Assembly: GCF_016909575.1 (NCBI RefSeq)
Contig: NZ_JAFBGA010000008.1
Location: 1-64,000, forward strand
Source: Streptomyces sp. HB132
GTDB lineage: Bacteria > Actinomycetota > Actinomycetes > Streptomycetales > Streptomycetaceae
Length of the DNA stretch: 64,000 nt
Direction: 5' to 3'
In this document: one piece after another, positions 45,001-54,029 of the stretch
How positions within the stretch are numbered: the stretch's first letter is position 1
Layout: every line of letters starts with the position of its first letter
Notes under the pieces: model-generated
Told to the model about the DNA's origin: nothing
Seen by the model: the letters and a program-made list of their open reading frames with translations, nothing else
Databases searched by the model: none
Translations under genes and position numbers: made by a program

Positions 45001-45681
45001 GCCTTCGCCAAGGACGACGACGCCGAAGTCTTGGTCGCCCCGCTGATGGCGATCGAGCGCGGTCACAACATCCTCAATCAGAGCCACAAGGCCGCCTTCG
45101 GCACGGTTCTCTTCCTCGCCCGCCCCCACCCGCGACCCGACGACCTCTCGCTCGCCGTTTTCGCCGTCAACGACTGGGTCACCAGGTTTGTCCGCGACCA
45201 GCCGGGTCTCGAATCAGGAACCTTCGGCAAGCTCGTGGCCGACGCGGCAGAGCTGGATGCCGCCGGGCTCGGCTTCCGTCTCGCAGCCCGCCAGGAATGG
45301 CGTCGCCTGCTATCCCGGCGGTACATCTACTCCCGGCTCAGCGACGTGGAGAAGACATCTTTCGCCTGGGACCAGCTCGTCACCATCTGGCAGGTCATCG
45401 GCCGTTTGGTGCGGGGAGGAGTGCCCGCACGAGTGGTGTTCGTCGACGCGGCCTTCGCACCCGCACTCGCCGAGGCCGGAGCCCCGCCCACCGCTGCGAC
45501 CCGGAGCGGACGCCGACGCAACGACGACGGTCTGCTCATCAAACTCCGTGACGTCCTCGCGCCCTACTTCGACGCGGAGACCGCCCCCGAATCGTTTCCC
45601 GACCCCGCCGACCCGGCCCTGGTGCGCACGCTCTACCACCCGCTCTACGACGCCCTGTGCGGCTTGAGCGCCGGAAACTGA
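42013..45681 (+). CDS. DinG/XPD-like helicase of the pPIWI-RE module (pPIWI_RE_Z type)
   Basis: 1222-residue SF2 helicase. An N-terminal accessory domain (about 1-200) is typical of pPIWI-RE helicases. Walker A is GMVGAGKST (259-267), and the DEAD-like Walker B is VDEAD (477-481). Cysteines 350, 371, 420 and 426 lie between them as in the [4Fe-4S] domain of DinG/XPD, followed by the arch-like ANPASLLQS. The second RecA domain spans about 820-1150 and ends with GQ-type motif IWQVIGRLVRGG. It is predicted to unwind DNA or R-loops 5' to 3'. The GTG at 42013 lies inside the upstream gene; the pPIWI-RE gene follows after 24 bases. Confidence 0.82.
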   Translation: MRNSSEWYQPLAKALEPLWPLEYQDVSPSLLCQVELGLYLMEGLDPSRDARGVYTLLGGYPFAAAAGIASTPAQNARLGAARHLLWKLRRRRMWHQCLDTYVHLPERLRGYRLPTGGGPARRVEPTVAGDRFDRFERALSQLPDFDQRQLQLAPAGQSRFTERHRPASVTIPEQLCFPPATGHDLSRLPETTGQPLDIPLAELAETARWMEETETTRGLPSAHWVRRLEDLQLDVLTADGLRFEKTTVLPLDRLLHLVGMVGAGKSTLMNLIAVWGARKGLRTTLVVGDVAEQLTLVGQFQDLGLNAAPVIGGTTREQHASRLHRRLAARGQASLLQHDDPAFDILSTVCVLDAQRGLEAAEPLRYVDAPCTELSPVKEPTRTVAGNIQMPVYRHDMNEKPAEGRTNAAEPKASPFDHGCPVWSVCPRHATDRDLVDAVIWVANPASLLQSAVPNHLNTERLRHLELACLRSDIVIVDEADRVQMQLDTAFAPSATLIVRGPESWLDRLGIHKIDELARQGRLPLSARDVERWSASLDLVHVAANRLYRRLITDDDLRRWADIEYFSAWTLQEKLVNEWYPRPRADGSLPDGIASDAEVYDSDDEPEGLTSMPRTPGTEPWDPRRTTVTEALDAFRDDPIGDRGPHNDLTDTLIRRAGDLLHHLDQAVTSQRVRSLLDDLLTGSPLLDGSLRQEAPEPGKPSRDPVDTWGSEPWLEREGRRLEFTLVLAALHQRLERVTFLWPQAEAALHLDTADNELSRRPPLDYAPVVPEAPMGNVLGFQYLPEDPERGPDGDEQRSGTLRFFRCAGVGRELLLNLPELGADPAAGRLGPHVLLMSGTSWAGTSTRAHVMAPVKAILKPHQAAVDSIRQTRFTTLFLYDGEGAPLTLSGAKLDTRERILAQMVTQLGKSAPGSASLLDRELRRIEDGKRRRALLLVGSYQDARIAADLLERMPRWRGKVRVLASDKAELDHTGSGDTATGDTTVASAVRRGDLAAFAKDDDAEVLVAPLMAIERGHNILNQSHKAAFGTVLFLARPHPRPDDLSLAVFAVNDWVTRFVRDQPGLESGTFGKLVADAAELDAAGLGFRLAARQEWRRLLSRRYIYSRLSDVEKTSFAWDQLVTIWQVIGRLVRGGVPARVVFVDAAFAPALAEAGAPPTAATRSGRRRNDDGLLIKLRDVLAPYFDAETAPESFPDPADPALVRTLYHPLYDALCGLSAGN

Positions 45682-45705
45682 CTCGCCGAGAACTGCAAGG
45701 AGACT

Positions 45706-48700
45706 GTGAAGACCATGGCCGCGAAATATCGCGAGACCAGCAGGGCCGCCTACCTCCTCAAGCCTGGTGCCGCCCCCTGGACCGCCCGTTACCGCACGTT
45801 GCCCTTCCCTGAGCAGTGGCACGAAAGTGTTCTGGAACTCTGCAACCTCGGCCGCGCTCCCAAGGCTGAGCCGTACCGAACCGCGCCCGTCGCCCGCTTC
45901 AACGGAGTCCTGCAGAGCCTCGCCCCCGACTTGATCGTGCGAGGCCGCCCTCGCGACCCGCGTCAGCTGGCCGAGGACTTCTGGCTCTACGCCCCGTACG
46001 ACGTCCCACACCCGCTCCCCGGCGACACACTGGACCGGCTCAACGGCGCCTGGCTCCAGGACCTGCGCCCCGAACCCGAGCACCACCGCGCCGTCCTGAA
46101 CGCATACACAGCGCTGCGCTCAAGCCCGCCGCGATGGCAGGACGTCACTGTCGACCTCCTAGGCTGCCCCACAACCGAAGGTGGCGGAACCGCCGCCCCA
46201 CGTGACCGGCAGTACCAACTCGCGACCGACGCCCTGGCCCGGCGCATCCTCGCCCTCGGCCCCTACGAACACAGCGCCGGAAGTCTGCACTTCCGGGCCG
46301 TACCGCGTGGCCCGCGCCAACAGGGAGCAGAGCTCCTCTCCCAGCCTCTCTCACACGTAGTCAAGGGGCGGAAATGGTGGTTCTCCATCGTGATCAACAT
46401 TTCGCTGCACACTGTCCCCTTCGACCCCCGGCCCCGGCTCCACCTGCACACCGGAGTACGCCGCTGGGCAACTCGCCTCGACCCAAAGAAACAGCGGCTG
46501 CGGCTGCCATCCGGGCGCGACACATCCGTCTATCTGCTGCCGGGCATCCCCTGGCTGTCAGGAACGCCCACCAGCGACCGTTACGCGGTGGCACGTCTGA
46601 CCTGGGACCGCACCAGCCAGGGCTACGCCTGGAAGAACAACGGACCAGCTCAGATTCTCGGCAGGCTGGCGCTCAACCGCCCCTTCCCCGACCCGGTCAG
46701 ACTGCTTACCGAACCCGAGGAATGGATCGGCGACGGAGAGGGCACCCGTGCCTCGGTCGTTCACAGCACCCATTTGGGCGCGCACGGCGTCGGTACCGGC
46801 CTGATGTCACACCAGCGTTCACAGATCGTTGAATGGGCCGAACAGGCGTTGCCCGAGCAGATGCGTCGGGTTCCTGCCCTCAGCCGGGCCAGCGTCGGCA
46901 GCAGTGCTCCTGCGAACGTCCGGCCCAAGCCGAAAGCGGCGGAGAAGGACGCCGAAGCGGAACGCGAAGCCCGTGCCCGCCGGACCGCCCTTGCGGTGGC
47001 TGCCAGGATCAACAAGGGACAAGAGCCCGCCGAGGCGTTCGAGCGGACGGGAGACGCTGGCCTGGTCGAAGCACGGCTGGTGTGGCAGAGCCCTTCTTTC
47101 CGGGAGGCGGCTATCGAGGCCCTCACTGATGTCCTCGGGCTGGACGGCGACGGCGGACGTCCTGCAGCCGCCGGCGCCGAGGAAGAGTACGAGCGGGCCG
47201 CACCCGGAAGCGCAGTCATCCTCGAGTGGAAGTCATCCGAACTCATCCTCCGCCTGCGCTGCCTACGCGCCACCGGCGGAATCACCGACACCCTGGGCAT
47301 CGACGCCAAAGCGCGGCCGAGAGGCAAAGCACTGGAGGCTGGCATCAGCACCCGGCGCAAGGCGGCCGGGGCATTTCTGGCAGCCGACGGAGCCGACCTG
47401 CTCCACCCCGGTTTCGCACTCGTGGAGATTGACCGCCGGCAGGACTTCGCGCACCCGCTGGACGACCCCAAGTACGCGCTTCGGCTGGGCTGCGCGGACG
47501 CCGGCGTTCTTACGCAGTTCGCGCTGGTCCCAAAGAAGACCAAGGGGCACAACACCGAGAAGAACCTCATGCACCGGGTCCGATCGGGATGGGAGGACGC
47601 CCTGCGTCAGTTCGGCGTCCGCGTCCTGCCCGAGCACACGCTCGGCGAGGCCCTCCCCGAGAACCTGCGCTACGTCGCCACGTACATGGTCAAGCGACGA
47701 AAGGACGGTCCCACGCGCCTTCCTCGCCACACCCCTGTGGCCGTCATGGTCACACCGCTCGCACCAGGCAGCGGTCTGGCGGCAGTCACCGGCTGGGACG
47801 AGCAGAAGGGACGCTGGATCCCCTACTCCCACTTCCTGCTCGGCCTGGTCAGGACTGCCGAAATTCCGGAGGTTAGTGAACACGCAGGGGCTGAGCCCGG
47901 GACCGTCAGAAACACTGAAGCGGTAGCTGCTGTACCCCCCCAGCGTTCGTACAGTGTCTGGCAGCAGGACATGGACGAGCAGCGCAGGACCACCGCCCGC
48001 TACCTCCAGAAGATGGTCCGCTCACTCCGCGGTCGTCCCACCGTGCTGTTGACCCATTCTCAGAACAGCAGGTTGCACTGGCCCTGGCTCCAGGACGGCC
48101 GAACCGAACAGGACCTGATCAAGACCGGGCACGCCCAGCCAGCGGGTCTGGACCCCGATCTCCGGTTGATTCGCGTACGTACCGCTGCAGGCAGGGAGAC
48201 CCCACAGTGGTGGGGTAACGCCGCTCCCGGCGAGGTCAACGGCCTGCCCCAGGGCCTCTGGGTGGAGGACGAGGACGCGCCTCGGTCCTCAGGGCGGATC
48301 TTCTACAGCACCACTCCGAAGGCCGGCACCTTCCGGGACTCCGCCGTCGAGGCTGACAAGATCGCCCCCCGCCCTCTGCGACAGGGACCCAACAGAGGCA
48401 AACCCACTATCGACACGCACATCCCCGCCTGGAACCCTGGGCTGGTGGAAATTGCGGTCCTGGGCTGCCACGAGGACGCCGGCGATTCGCCCGAAGCCCT
48501 TGCCCTCGCGGTGCACCAACTTCGCCAAGCCCCCGACTATCTGGACGCACTATCGCTTCCGTTGCCCCTGCATCTGGCGAGCCTCGCCCAGCACTACGTA
48601 CTGCCGACGGTCACCGAGGGAGAGGCTGAGGAACCCTTCCCTGCCGAGACAAAGGGCGGTGTCGATGATCAGCGAGTGGCGGAGGTGCTGGGCGTGATCG

Positions 48701-48804
48701 CGGAGGCCGTAAACATCGAACCGGTAGATGTGGACCCGGAGTACGCGGAGGAGCCTGGCCTCGCGCAAGCTCCGGAGGAGGAGCAGCTCGCCCTCTTCTC
48801 CTGA
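45706..48804 (+). CDS. pPIWI-RE protein (Argonaute-related PIWI domain)
   Basis: 1032-residue member of the prokaryotic PIWI-RE family. The N-terminal and MID-like regions (1-700) include RKWWFSIVINISLHTVPF ... VRRW and an HLGAHGVGTG segment near 350. The C-terminal RNase H-fold PIWI domain (about 770-1010) contains QNSR (786-789), a KAGTFRD segment, GLVEIAVL with Glu915, and PLPLHLA. R789 and E915 fit the conserved Arg and Glu that name the family. The residue expected to be an acidic catalytic Asp in strand 1 appears to be His784 (THSQNSR), suggesting a binding rather than a cutting PIWI. GTG 45706 has AAGGAG 5 bases upstream. The family is predicted to bind RNA-DNA hybrids in defence. Confidence 0.82.
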   Translation: MKTMAAKYRETSRAAYLLKPGAAPWTARYRTLPFPEQWHESVLELCNLGRAPKAEPYRTAPVARFNGVLQSLAPDLIVRGRPRDPRQLAEDFWLYAPYDVPHPLPGDTLDRLNGAWLQDLRPEPEHHRAVLNAYTALRSSPPRWQDVTVDLLGCPTTEGGGTAAPRDRQYQLATDALARRILALGPYEHSAGSLHFRAVPRGPRQQGAELLSQPLSHVVKGRKWWFSIVINISLHTVPFDPRPRLHLHTGVRRWATRLDPKKQRLRLPSGRDTSVYLLPGIPWLSGTPTSDRYAVARLTWDRTSQGYAWKNNGPAQILGRLALNRPFPDPVRLLTEPEEWIGDGEGTRASVVHSTHLGAHGVGTGLMSHQRSQIVEWAEQALPEQMRRVPALSRASVGSSAPANVRPKPKAAEKDAEAEREARARRTALAVAARINKGQEPAEAFERTGDAGLVEARLVWQSPSFREAAIEALTDVLGLDGDGGRPAAAGAEEEYERAAPGSAVILEWKSSELILRLRCLRATGGITDTLGIDAKARPRGKALEAGISTRRKAAGAFLAADGADLLHPGFALVEIDRRQDFAHPLDDPKYALRLGCADAGVLTQFALVPKKTKGHNTEKNLMHRVRSGWEDALRQFGVRVLPEHTLGEALPENLRYVATYMVKRRKDGPTRLPRHTPVAVMVTPLAPGSGLAAVTGWDEQKGRWIPYSHFLLGLVRTAEIPEVSEHAGAEPGTVRNTEAVAAVPPQRSYSVWQQDMDEQRRTTARYLQKMVRSLRGRPTVLLTHSQNSRLHWPWLQDGRTEQDLIKTGHAQPAGLDPDLRLIRVRTAAGRETPQWWGNAAPGEVNGLPQGLWVEDEDAPRSSGRIFYSTTPKAGTFRDSAVEADKIAPRPLRQGPNRGKPTIDTHIPAWNPGLVEIAVLGCHEDAGDSPEALALAVHQLRQAPDYLDALSLPLPLHLASLAQHYVLPTVTEGEAEEPFPAETKGGVDDQRVAEVLGVIAEAVNIEPVDVDPEYAEEPGLAQAPEEEQLALFS

Positions 48805-50066
48805 ATCACGCACCAGCTCGTAGGAAAGCTCCGCTGCCGGTCCACCGGGATCACCGCCGCCATCCGTGCCGTAGTCACCCTCAAACTCGCCACCTGATCA
48901 ATATGAGAAAGGGCGGCTCCGCCGCGGCAATCACTCGCTGAGTGCGCACGGCCGGGCACCAGCGTGAGCCCCGTCAGCGTGGACCGAACCTCTGCCCGCG
49001 CTGTCGACCTGGGTCGCGCGCCGCAGAGGCCGTCGCGGCTCACACGAACCGGCGTGGCGTGAAGCCCTCGAACACTGGGCACTCCCTTTGACCAGCGAAG
49101 GGCTGGGCCTGCTGTACGGGGACCTGATCCGGCAGCCTGAGCCGAGCCGTCACATTGAGGAGCGCGTGATGCCGTTGATGGCCGCCGCGCATCCTTCGGC
49201 CCTGCTTACCTACACAGCCCCGGAGCCCGGTGAACCGAGGGTGTCGGTACGCCAGCGCGATCGATTCCCGCACGTACCGGTGCGAGGCTTTCGGCTGGCT
49301 CCGCAAGGCGACTCCGGGGTCCATTTCACTCTGGACCGCGCACACACGCCGTGGAGTTGCGGGAGCCGGCGATGGTCGCCGTCGCCCGGGAAGCACCGCA
49401 TGGCAGGGAGCACCGCCTCGATGTTCGCTGCGGCCCGCGCCGCGTGGACCGCGACCTGCTCACCGATGCCACCCGGCCGGTCAGCCCGTGACGGGCTCGC
49501 GCGGATCGTTGAGGAGTGGTGGTTCGGGGCCCGCCACGTCGGCTCCCTCACCCTCACCACCTCGACGGGCAGCGTCCGCCTCGACCACGACTCCGCCGAT
49601 GCCCCGGATCGCTTCGCGCTTCCGGAGCTGCTGCACGTCGACGAGAGCTGACTCCCGATCCCTCTCGGGGGCAGCAACGCTCACTGCGGAACGCGGTCAA
49701 CCGCGTGCAGGTCGAACATCATCGATACTTCGCGGCGCGCTTGCGACGGTCCCGCCGGCGACCGCATCCCACCGCTACTGGGAGACCCGCCATCGAACAG
49801 GTCAGTCAGAGCGTCGCGAGGGGACCGAAATCCTGTTATTGGTCGGAAGAGAAAGCGGCAGAGAGTAGGCATCGCCGGAGGTTGGCAGGCGAATAACTAG
49901 CTTCGTTGCCTGGAACAGCTTGAGAAGGAGAGGCTTCGGCGCCGACTCCAGGTTGGCGATGAGGAAGGGTAGATGCGCCGGAAGGTCGGTGTGTGAATCC
50001 TGGCGCAACGCTGCGAGAGCGGCAGAAGGAATAGGGCTATTGCGTATTGCGGGGCTGCGTTACAGA
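48805..50066. other. relic region between the two island systems
   Basis: About 1.26 kb with no intact gene I can defend. Short coding-like stretches in different frames suggest decay. Examples are a plus-strand tail ending about 48896 (ITAAIRAVVTLKLAT, weakly transposase-like) and two pieces at 49350-49650, one ending RVDRDLLTDATRPVSP and the other VEEWWFGARHVGSLTLTTS. The open frame 49088-49651 joins such pieces but looks composite. The stretch 49650-50066 is AT-richer and presumably carries the 3' end of the minus-strand operon. Confidence 0.4.
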
Positions 50067-53000
50067 TCAAGAAATGCCAGCGTAGGACCAGGCGTCCGCG
50101 GGGAGTTCGTGCCTCAGATTCCACCGGATGGCCATCGGCCTGCTGCCTGTGTGCCCGACGTACTCGGCAGGCCCGAGAAAGAGCCAGGGTTGAGCGCTCC
50201 CGATGTCGCTGCTCCTGTACTGGCGCATGAAGAGAAGCACGCTGGTACCCATCTCGACGTGGTTCCGGTACCGGAGCCCTGTGGGTGAGGTCTCGGAAGT
50301 CGTGCTCTGGGACTCCCAACGGAACAGCGTCTTGCTCAATGCGTAGTCGTGCAGGCGGTTCCGGGGTGAGGAGACTGGTTCGTCGTCCTTCTCCAACGTG
50401 ATGAACAGTGCGTCAGTCTTCACGGAGTCGCACCACACAACGCCTTGAGCGAAGCTGGCCGGGGCGTAGCCACCGACCTGGGCCAGTCCGAGCGCCGACA
50501 ACATCTCCTCACGGGTGTATGAAGAATGGATAGTGAGGGGGACACTGTGCCCGTCGCCGATTCCGATCAGAGGGATCGGGACGCGCTCGGCGTTTTCCAG
50601 GTTGTGTGCCAGTACCTGACGCAGCTCGCTCCGTACCGCTTGCTGTTGGTGCAAAGTCGTGAATCCCTCTTCGTAGCTGCTGAACTCCGCGTGCTCAGCG
50701 CCTCCGTGGGGCCATAGCTGGAAGAAGAGCATGCGAGCGTACGCCTGGCCCCACTCGTCAAGATCGTTGTAGAGGGGAGCGTCGTCCTCCAGCATCCGGG
50801 TGTACGCCTGCACGCGCTCCGGGTCGTCCACATGGAGAAAGGAACGTACACGCTTGAGCAGAGCTGCCTCTCCTTCGGGAGTCTCGCCTTCGAGTACACC
50901 GGCACGGCGTAGGGCCCGGGTCCATGTGCCGTTGCCGCGGTACAGGTCATCGAGTTCCCGTCCGCTCTCTTGCAGGTAGCGACTCAGGCCCAGCTGCCCG
51001 TACTCGGCGGCCGCGCGGGCCGCGTCAGTGACGCTGCGCCGCATTTGCTCCCTGATGCTGTCGATGACGAGGATCTTGGCCTTCTCGTCAAGGGCGATCA
51101 TGGAGCCGGCGGGAAGTCGGGGGAAGTCGTGCTCGACATGGTCGAGCAACCGTCTGCCGGTCAGATTCGTCATGGCTCGGAACTGGTTGTCGAGGCGAAA
51201 CTCTGCACGGTGGTGACCGATGAAGTCGAGCACGGTCAGTACGCGCTTGCCCGGGGAGCGGGTAAGGCCCACACCCAGCTGTTGCAGGAATCGCAGGGCG
51301 CTCGACGTCGGGCGCAGCAGGAGCAGTGTGTCCACCTCGGGGATGCTGGGATCGTGACTGAGCATCTCGACGCAGAAGATGACCTGCAAGTCGCCGTTCC
51401 TGAGGGAGGAAAGTGCCCTCATGCGCTCTGCTGCGGGGGCTGCCGCCGTGAGAGCGACGGCGCGGAAGCCGGCGGCACGGAAGAACTGAGCCATGAATTC
51501 GGCGTGTGCCACGGACACACAGAACCCCACCGCTCGCATGGCCTTCACATCGGGGATCTTGTCCCGGATGGCGCTGACGACCAGCCGCGCTCGTGCGTCG
51601 TCGCCGGTCAGCGCAGCGTTCAGCGACGCCCCGTCGTACGCTCCCTGCTGCCAGCCCAGTGGTTGAAGGTCGGTGTTGTCCGCAATGCCGAAGTAATGGA
51701 AGGGGCACAAGACGTCACTGTCCAGAGCGTCCCACAGACGCATCTCTGCAGCGATACGACCGTCGAAGAACGCCTCGTGGATGCTCGGGCCGTCCGTCCG
51801 CTCGGGAGCCGACGAAAGGCCGAGCAACTCCACCGGCGCGAAGCGCTCCAGGATGTTGGCGAACGTCGGCGTTCCTGCTCCGTGGAACTCGTCGATGACG
51901 ATCACATCGAACTGATCGATTGGCAGCTCGTCCACGACTCGCCCGAGGGACTGCCACGTAGCGAACACGTGATTCCAACGCTCGGGGATCCCCCCGCCAT
52001 ACAAGGAGTCTCCGAACTGCGGGGTCATGAGGACGTCTTGATAGGTCTGGTGCGCCTGGTGCACTGCTTCCACGGAGCCTGCGACGAAGAGAAGACGCAG
52101 GTCCCGCTGGTGCTGCTCGCACAGCTGCTTGTAGTCGAAGGCGGCCATGAGCGTCTTGCCGGTGCCAGGAGCCGCGACGAGGAGGTTGCGGTGCCGGTCG
52201 TGGATCTCTCGCTCGGCGTTCAGACGGTCAAGCATGTCGCGTTGCCCGTGCCTCAACATGAAGGCTCCGGCAGCTGGGATGCTGTCCAGGGCGGCTGTCA
52301 CGTCCTGTACCGGCTCTGGACGATCGTCTGGCAGGGGCGGCTGGTCAAGAGCTTGCTGCCTGTCGTCTTTCATGTACTCAATCGCAGGATGGTGCTGCCC
52401 CTCGAAGCCGGAGCGAGGCTCGGCGGATGCGACGCCAAGGAGATGGGCCGTTTCCGCAGCCGCTTGGGCGACAGGCCGAAGCCCGGTGGGCACGTTCTCC
52501 TGGCTGGTGGGCGAGTACAGCGCGGCGACGATTCCGTGCGGAGCCTGAGGATGGGCTTCGAGATGGTCGGTGAGCGCGAAGTGGGTGTCCCATACCTGGT
52601 CGCGGCTCAGTAGCCCGCGCAGATGATGCGCCGCGTCCGGGTGGAACCGGTACACGATGTCTGCGTTCTCGTGCCGGGTCGCCGTGAGCAATCCGGCGGT
52701 GAGGAACTCCGCGGTGTCGGCCACGGCGGCTTCGGGGACGATGCGCTCACGGATCACGTCGAGAACGGGGAGGGTGAACACGTTGAGTGACGAGGCGGCG
52801 ATCGCCAGCCGCACGGCGGGGGAGCGCAGGTTGTCTGTGAAGGCCACTGCCGCGGCTGTGACCTGCGTGTCGTTCGCCGGTGCACCGGGTGAGTCGGCAC
52901 TCGGCCGCGAAGTGCGGTTTCGGGAGGGTATCCGTCCTGAAGCCGGGACAAGGACAGCCTCGCAGCCGCCTGGGTCGGTACGCATCACGGCGCGTGCCCA

Positions 53001-54029
53001 GGCGAGGATCTGGTGGGCATCCATTTGCAGCACGGGCAACGCCTGCCAGGGACGCGTCCCCGGGGCGCCGTCGCGGAAGAAACGGGGACGACGGTAGGCG
53101 AGGAGCCGTCCCGGGGATGCCGGGACGGAGGCGGTTGCGGTTGTCCGGGGCAGGTCGAGGCCGGAGCGCTGCCAGAGGCGTTTCGGAAGCGGGTTGATCA
53201 AGGCCACGGCAGCCGTTCGGCCCCATGTATGGAGCGTCTGCCACAGGTCGTTTTGGCGCCAGGCGGGAGCCGCGCAGTCGGAAACGACGAGAAGGAGGCG
53301 GTGGGCGGGCTGCTTGTGGCGGGGGTCAGACGGCTCCACGGGGAGGGACCCGCCGCGGTGGTCGCGGAGCAGTGGCGTGACCTCCGGTGGATGTTCCAGA
53401 TGCCATACATGAACGCTGCGGAAGGCGGACAGGGTGCGCAGCACCTTGGTGAGTGCGAGTGAGGTCTCGTCCCAGACCGCCATGGACGTGCCGCGGTCCA
53501 CGACCACGACGACCTCCAGCCAGGGCTCCGGGGCAGGCGCGAGCTGGGGGACGAGGACACCGGTTCGGGTGTAGTGATCGACGGTGGCGCCCAGGTCGAG
53601 ACACCGGTGAACCCGGGAGGGACGGGAGCGGCGCAGCGGGCGCAGGGCACGGCCGATGTCGAGAGCGTTCGGTAGGGCCGGGGCGCGGCCGATGCTCAGG
53701 GGGCTGCCGGGGATCGAGTGGCTGCTGCTGTCGTCCTTCAGCCAGACCGAGGCCGTCCCCGGAGAGTTTGCGTCCGAACCGGAATTAGGGGCCGACGGAT
53801 CGTCGCAGGAGTCGTCGGTTCCCTCTTCGGGCTGCAGGGGTGGTGGCTCTTCGGCGGCCGGAAGGGGATCGGTGGCGATGTCAACGGTCCGGCTGGTGCC
53901 GGATCTGGCGGCGGCGAGAAGAAGAGCGTCGAGGGTCTCCCGGATGTCGCCCTCCGCGCTGCCGCTGAGGTCGCCCAGGTCGGCGTGGGCCAGGGCGGCC
54001 AGCAGCCGTGCGGACCGGTTCTCACCCAC
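50067..54029 (-). CDS. SAV_2336/vWA-like domain-SF2 helicase-DUF3427 fusion
   Basis: 1320-residue multidomain protein. Residues 1-470 match the SAV_2336-type region of Streptomyces conflict proteins (LLAALAHADLGDLSG ... VVDRGTSMAVWDE ... LLVVSDCAAPAW). The DRGTSM segment resembles a vWA metal site. After a linker, a restriction-type SF2 helicase has Walker A APGTGKT (620-626), DEFH box (713-716) and a second RecA domain. The last 250 residues resemble DUF3427 (ending FLGPAEYVGHTGSRPMAIRW). GTG 54029 overlaps the MoxR stop. In ternary VMAP systems a separate vWA protein works with MoxR; here it is fused to a helicase, the probable nucleic-acid sensor or effector. Confidence 0.78.
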   Translation of the reverse strand: MGENRSARLLAALAHADLGDLSGSAEGDIRETLDALLLAAARSGTSRTVDIATDPLPAAEEPPPLQPEEGTDDSCDDPSAPNSGSDANSPGTASVWLKDDSSSHSIPGSPLSIGRAPALPNALDIGRALRPLRRSRPSRVHRCLDLGATVDHYTRTGVLVPQLAPAPEPWLEVVVVVDRGTSMAVWDETSLALTKVLRTLSAFRSVHVWHLEHPPEVTPLLRDHRGGSLPVEPSDPRHKQPAHRLLLVVSDCAAPAWRQNDLWQTLHTWGRTAAVALINPLPKRLWQRSGLDLPRTTATASVPASPGRLLAYRRPRFFRDGAPGTRPWQALPVLQMDAHQILAWARAVMRTDPGGCEAVLVPASGRIPSRNRTSRPSADSPGAPANDTQVTAAAVAFTDNLRSPAVRLAIAASSLNVFTLPVLDVIRERIVPEAAVADTAEFLTAGLLTATRHENADIVYRFHPDAAHHLRGLLSRDQVWDTHFALTDHLEAHPQAPHGIVAALYSPTSQENVPTGLRPVAQAAAETAHLLGVASAEPRSGFEGQHHPAIEYMKDDRQQALDQPPLPDDRPEPVQDVTAALDSIPAAGAFMLRHGQRDMLDRLNAEREIHDRHRNLLVAAPGTGKTLMAAFDYKQLCEQHQRDLRLLFVAGSVEAVHQAHQTYQDVLMTPQFGDSLYGGGIPERWNHVFATWQSLGRVVDELPIDQFDVIVIDEFHGAGTPTFANILERFAPVELLGLSSAPERTDGPSIHEAFFDGRIAAEMRLWDALDSDVLCPFHYFGIADNTDLQPLGWQQGAYDGASLNAALTGDDARARLVVSAIRDKIPDVKAMRAVGFCVSVAHAEFMAQFFRAAGFRAVALTAAAPAAERMRALSSLRNGDLQVIFCVEMLSHDPSIPEVDTLLLLRPTSSALRFLQQLGVGLTRSPGKRVLTVLDFIGHHRAEFRLDNQFRAMTNLTGRRLLDHVEHDFPRLPAGSMIALDEKAKILVIDSIREQMRRSVTDAARAAAEYGQLGLSRYLQESGRELDDLYRGNGTWTRALRRAGVLEGETPEGEAALLKRVRSFLHVDDPERVQAYTRMLEDDAPLYNDLDEWGQAYARMLFFQLWPHGGAEHAEFSSYEEGFTTLHQQQAVRSELRQVLAHNLENAERVPIPLIGIGDGHSVPLTIHSSYTREEMLSALGLAQVGGYAPASFAQGVVWCDSVKTDALFITLEKDDEPVSSPRNRLHDYALSKTLFRWESQSTTSETSPTGLRYRNHVEMGTSVLLFMRQYRSSDIGSAQPWLFLGPAEYVGHTGSRPMAIRWNLRHELPADAWSYAGIS

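Noticed and set aside
49088..49651. 187-codon open frame as a gene
   Set aside because: Composite of coding-like pieces that appear to belong to different frames; no ribosome site or recognisable domain.
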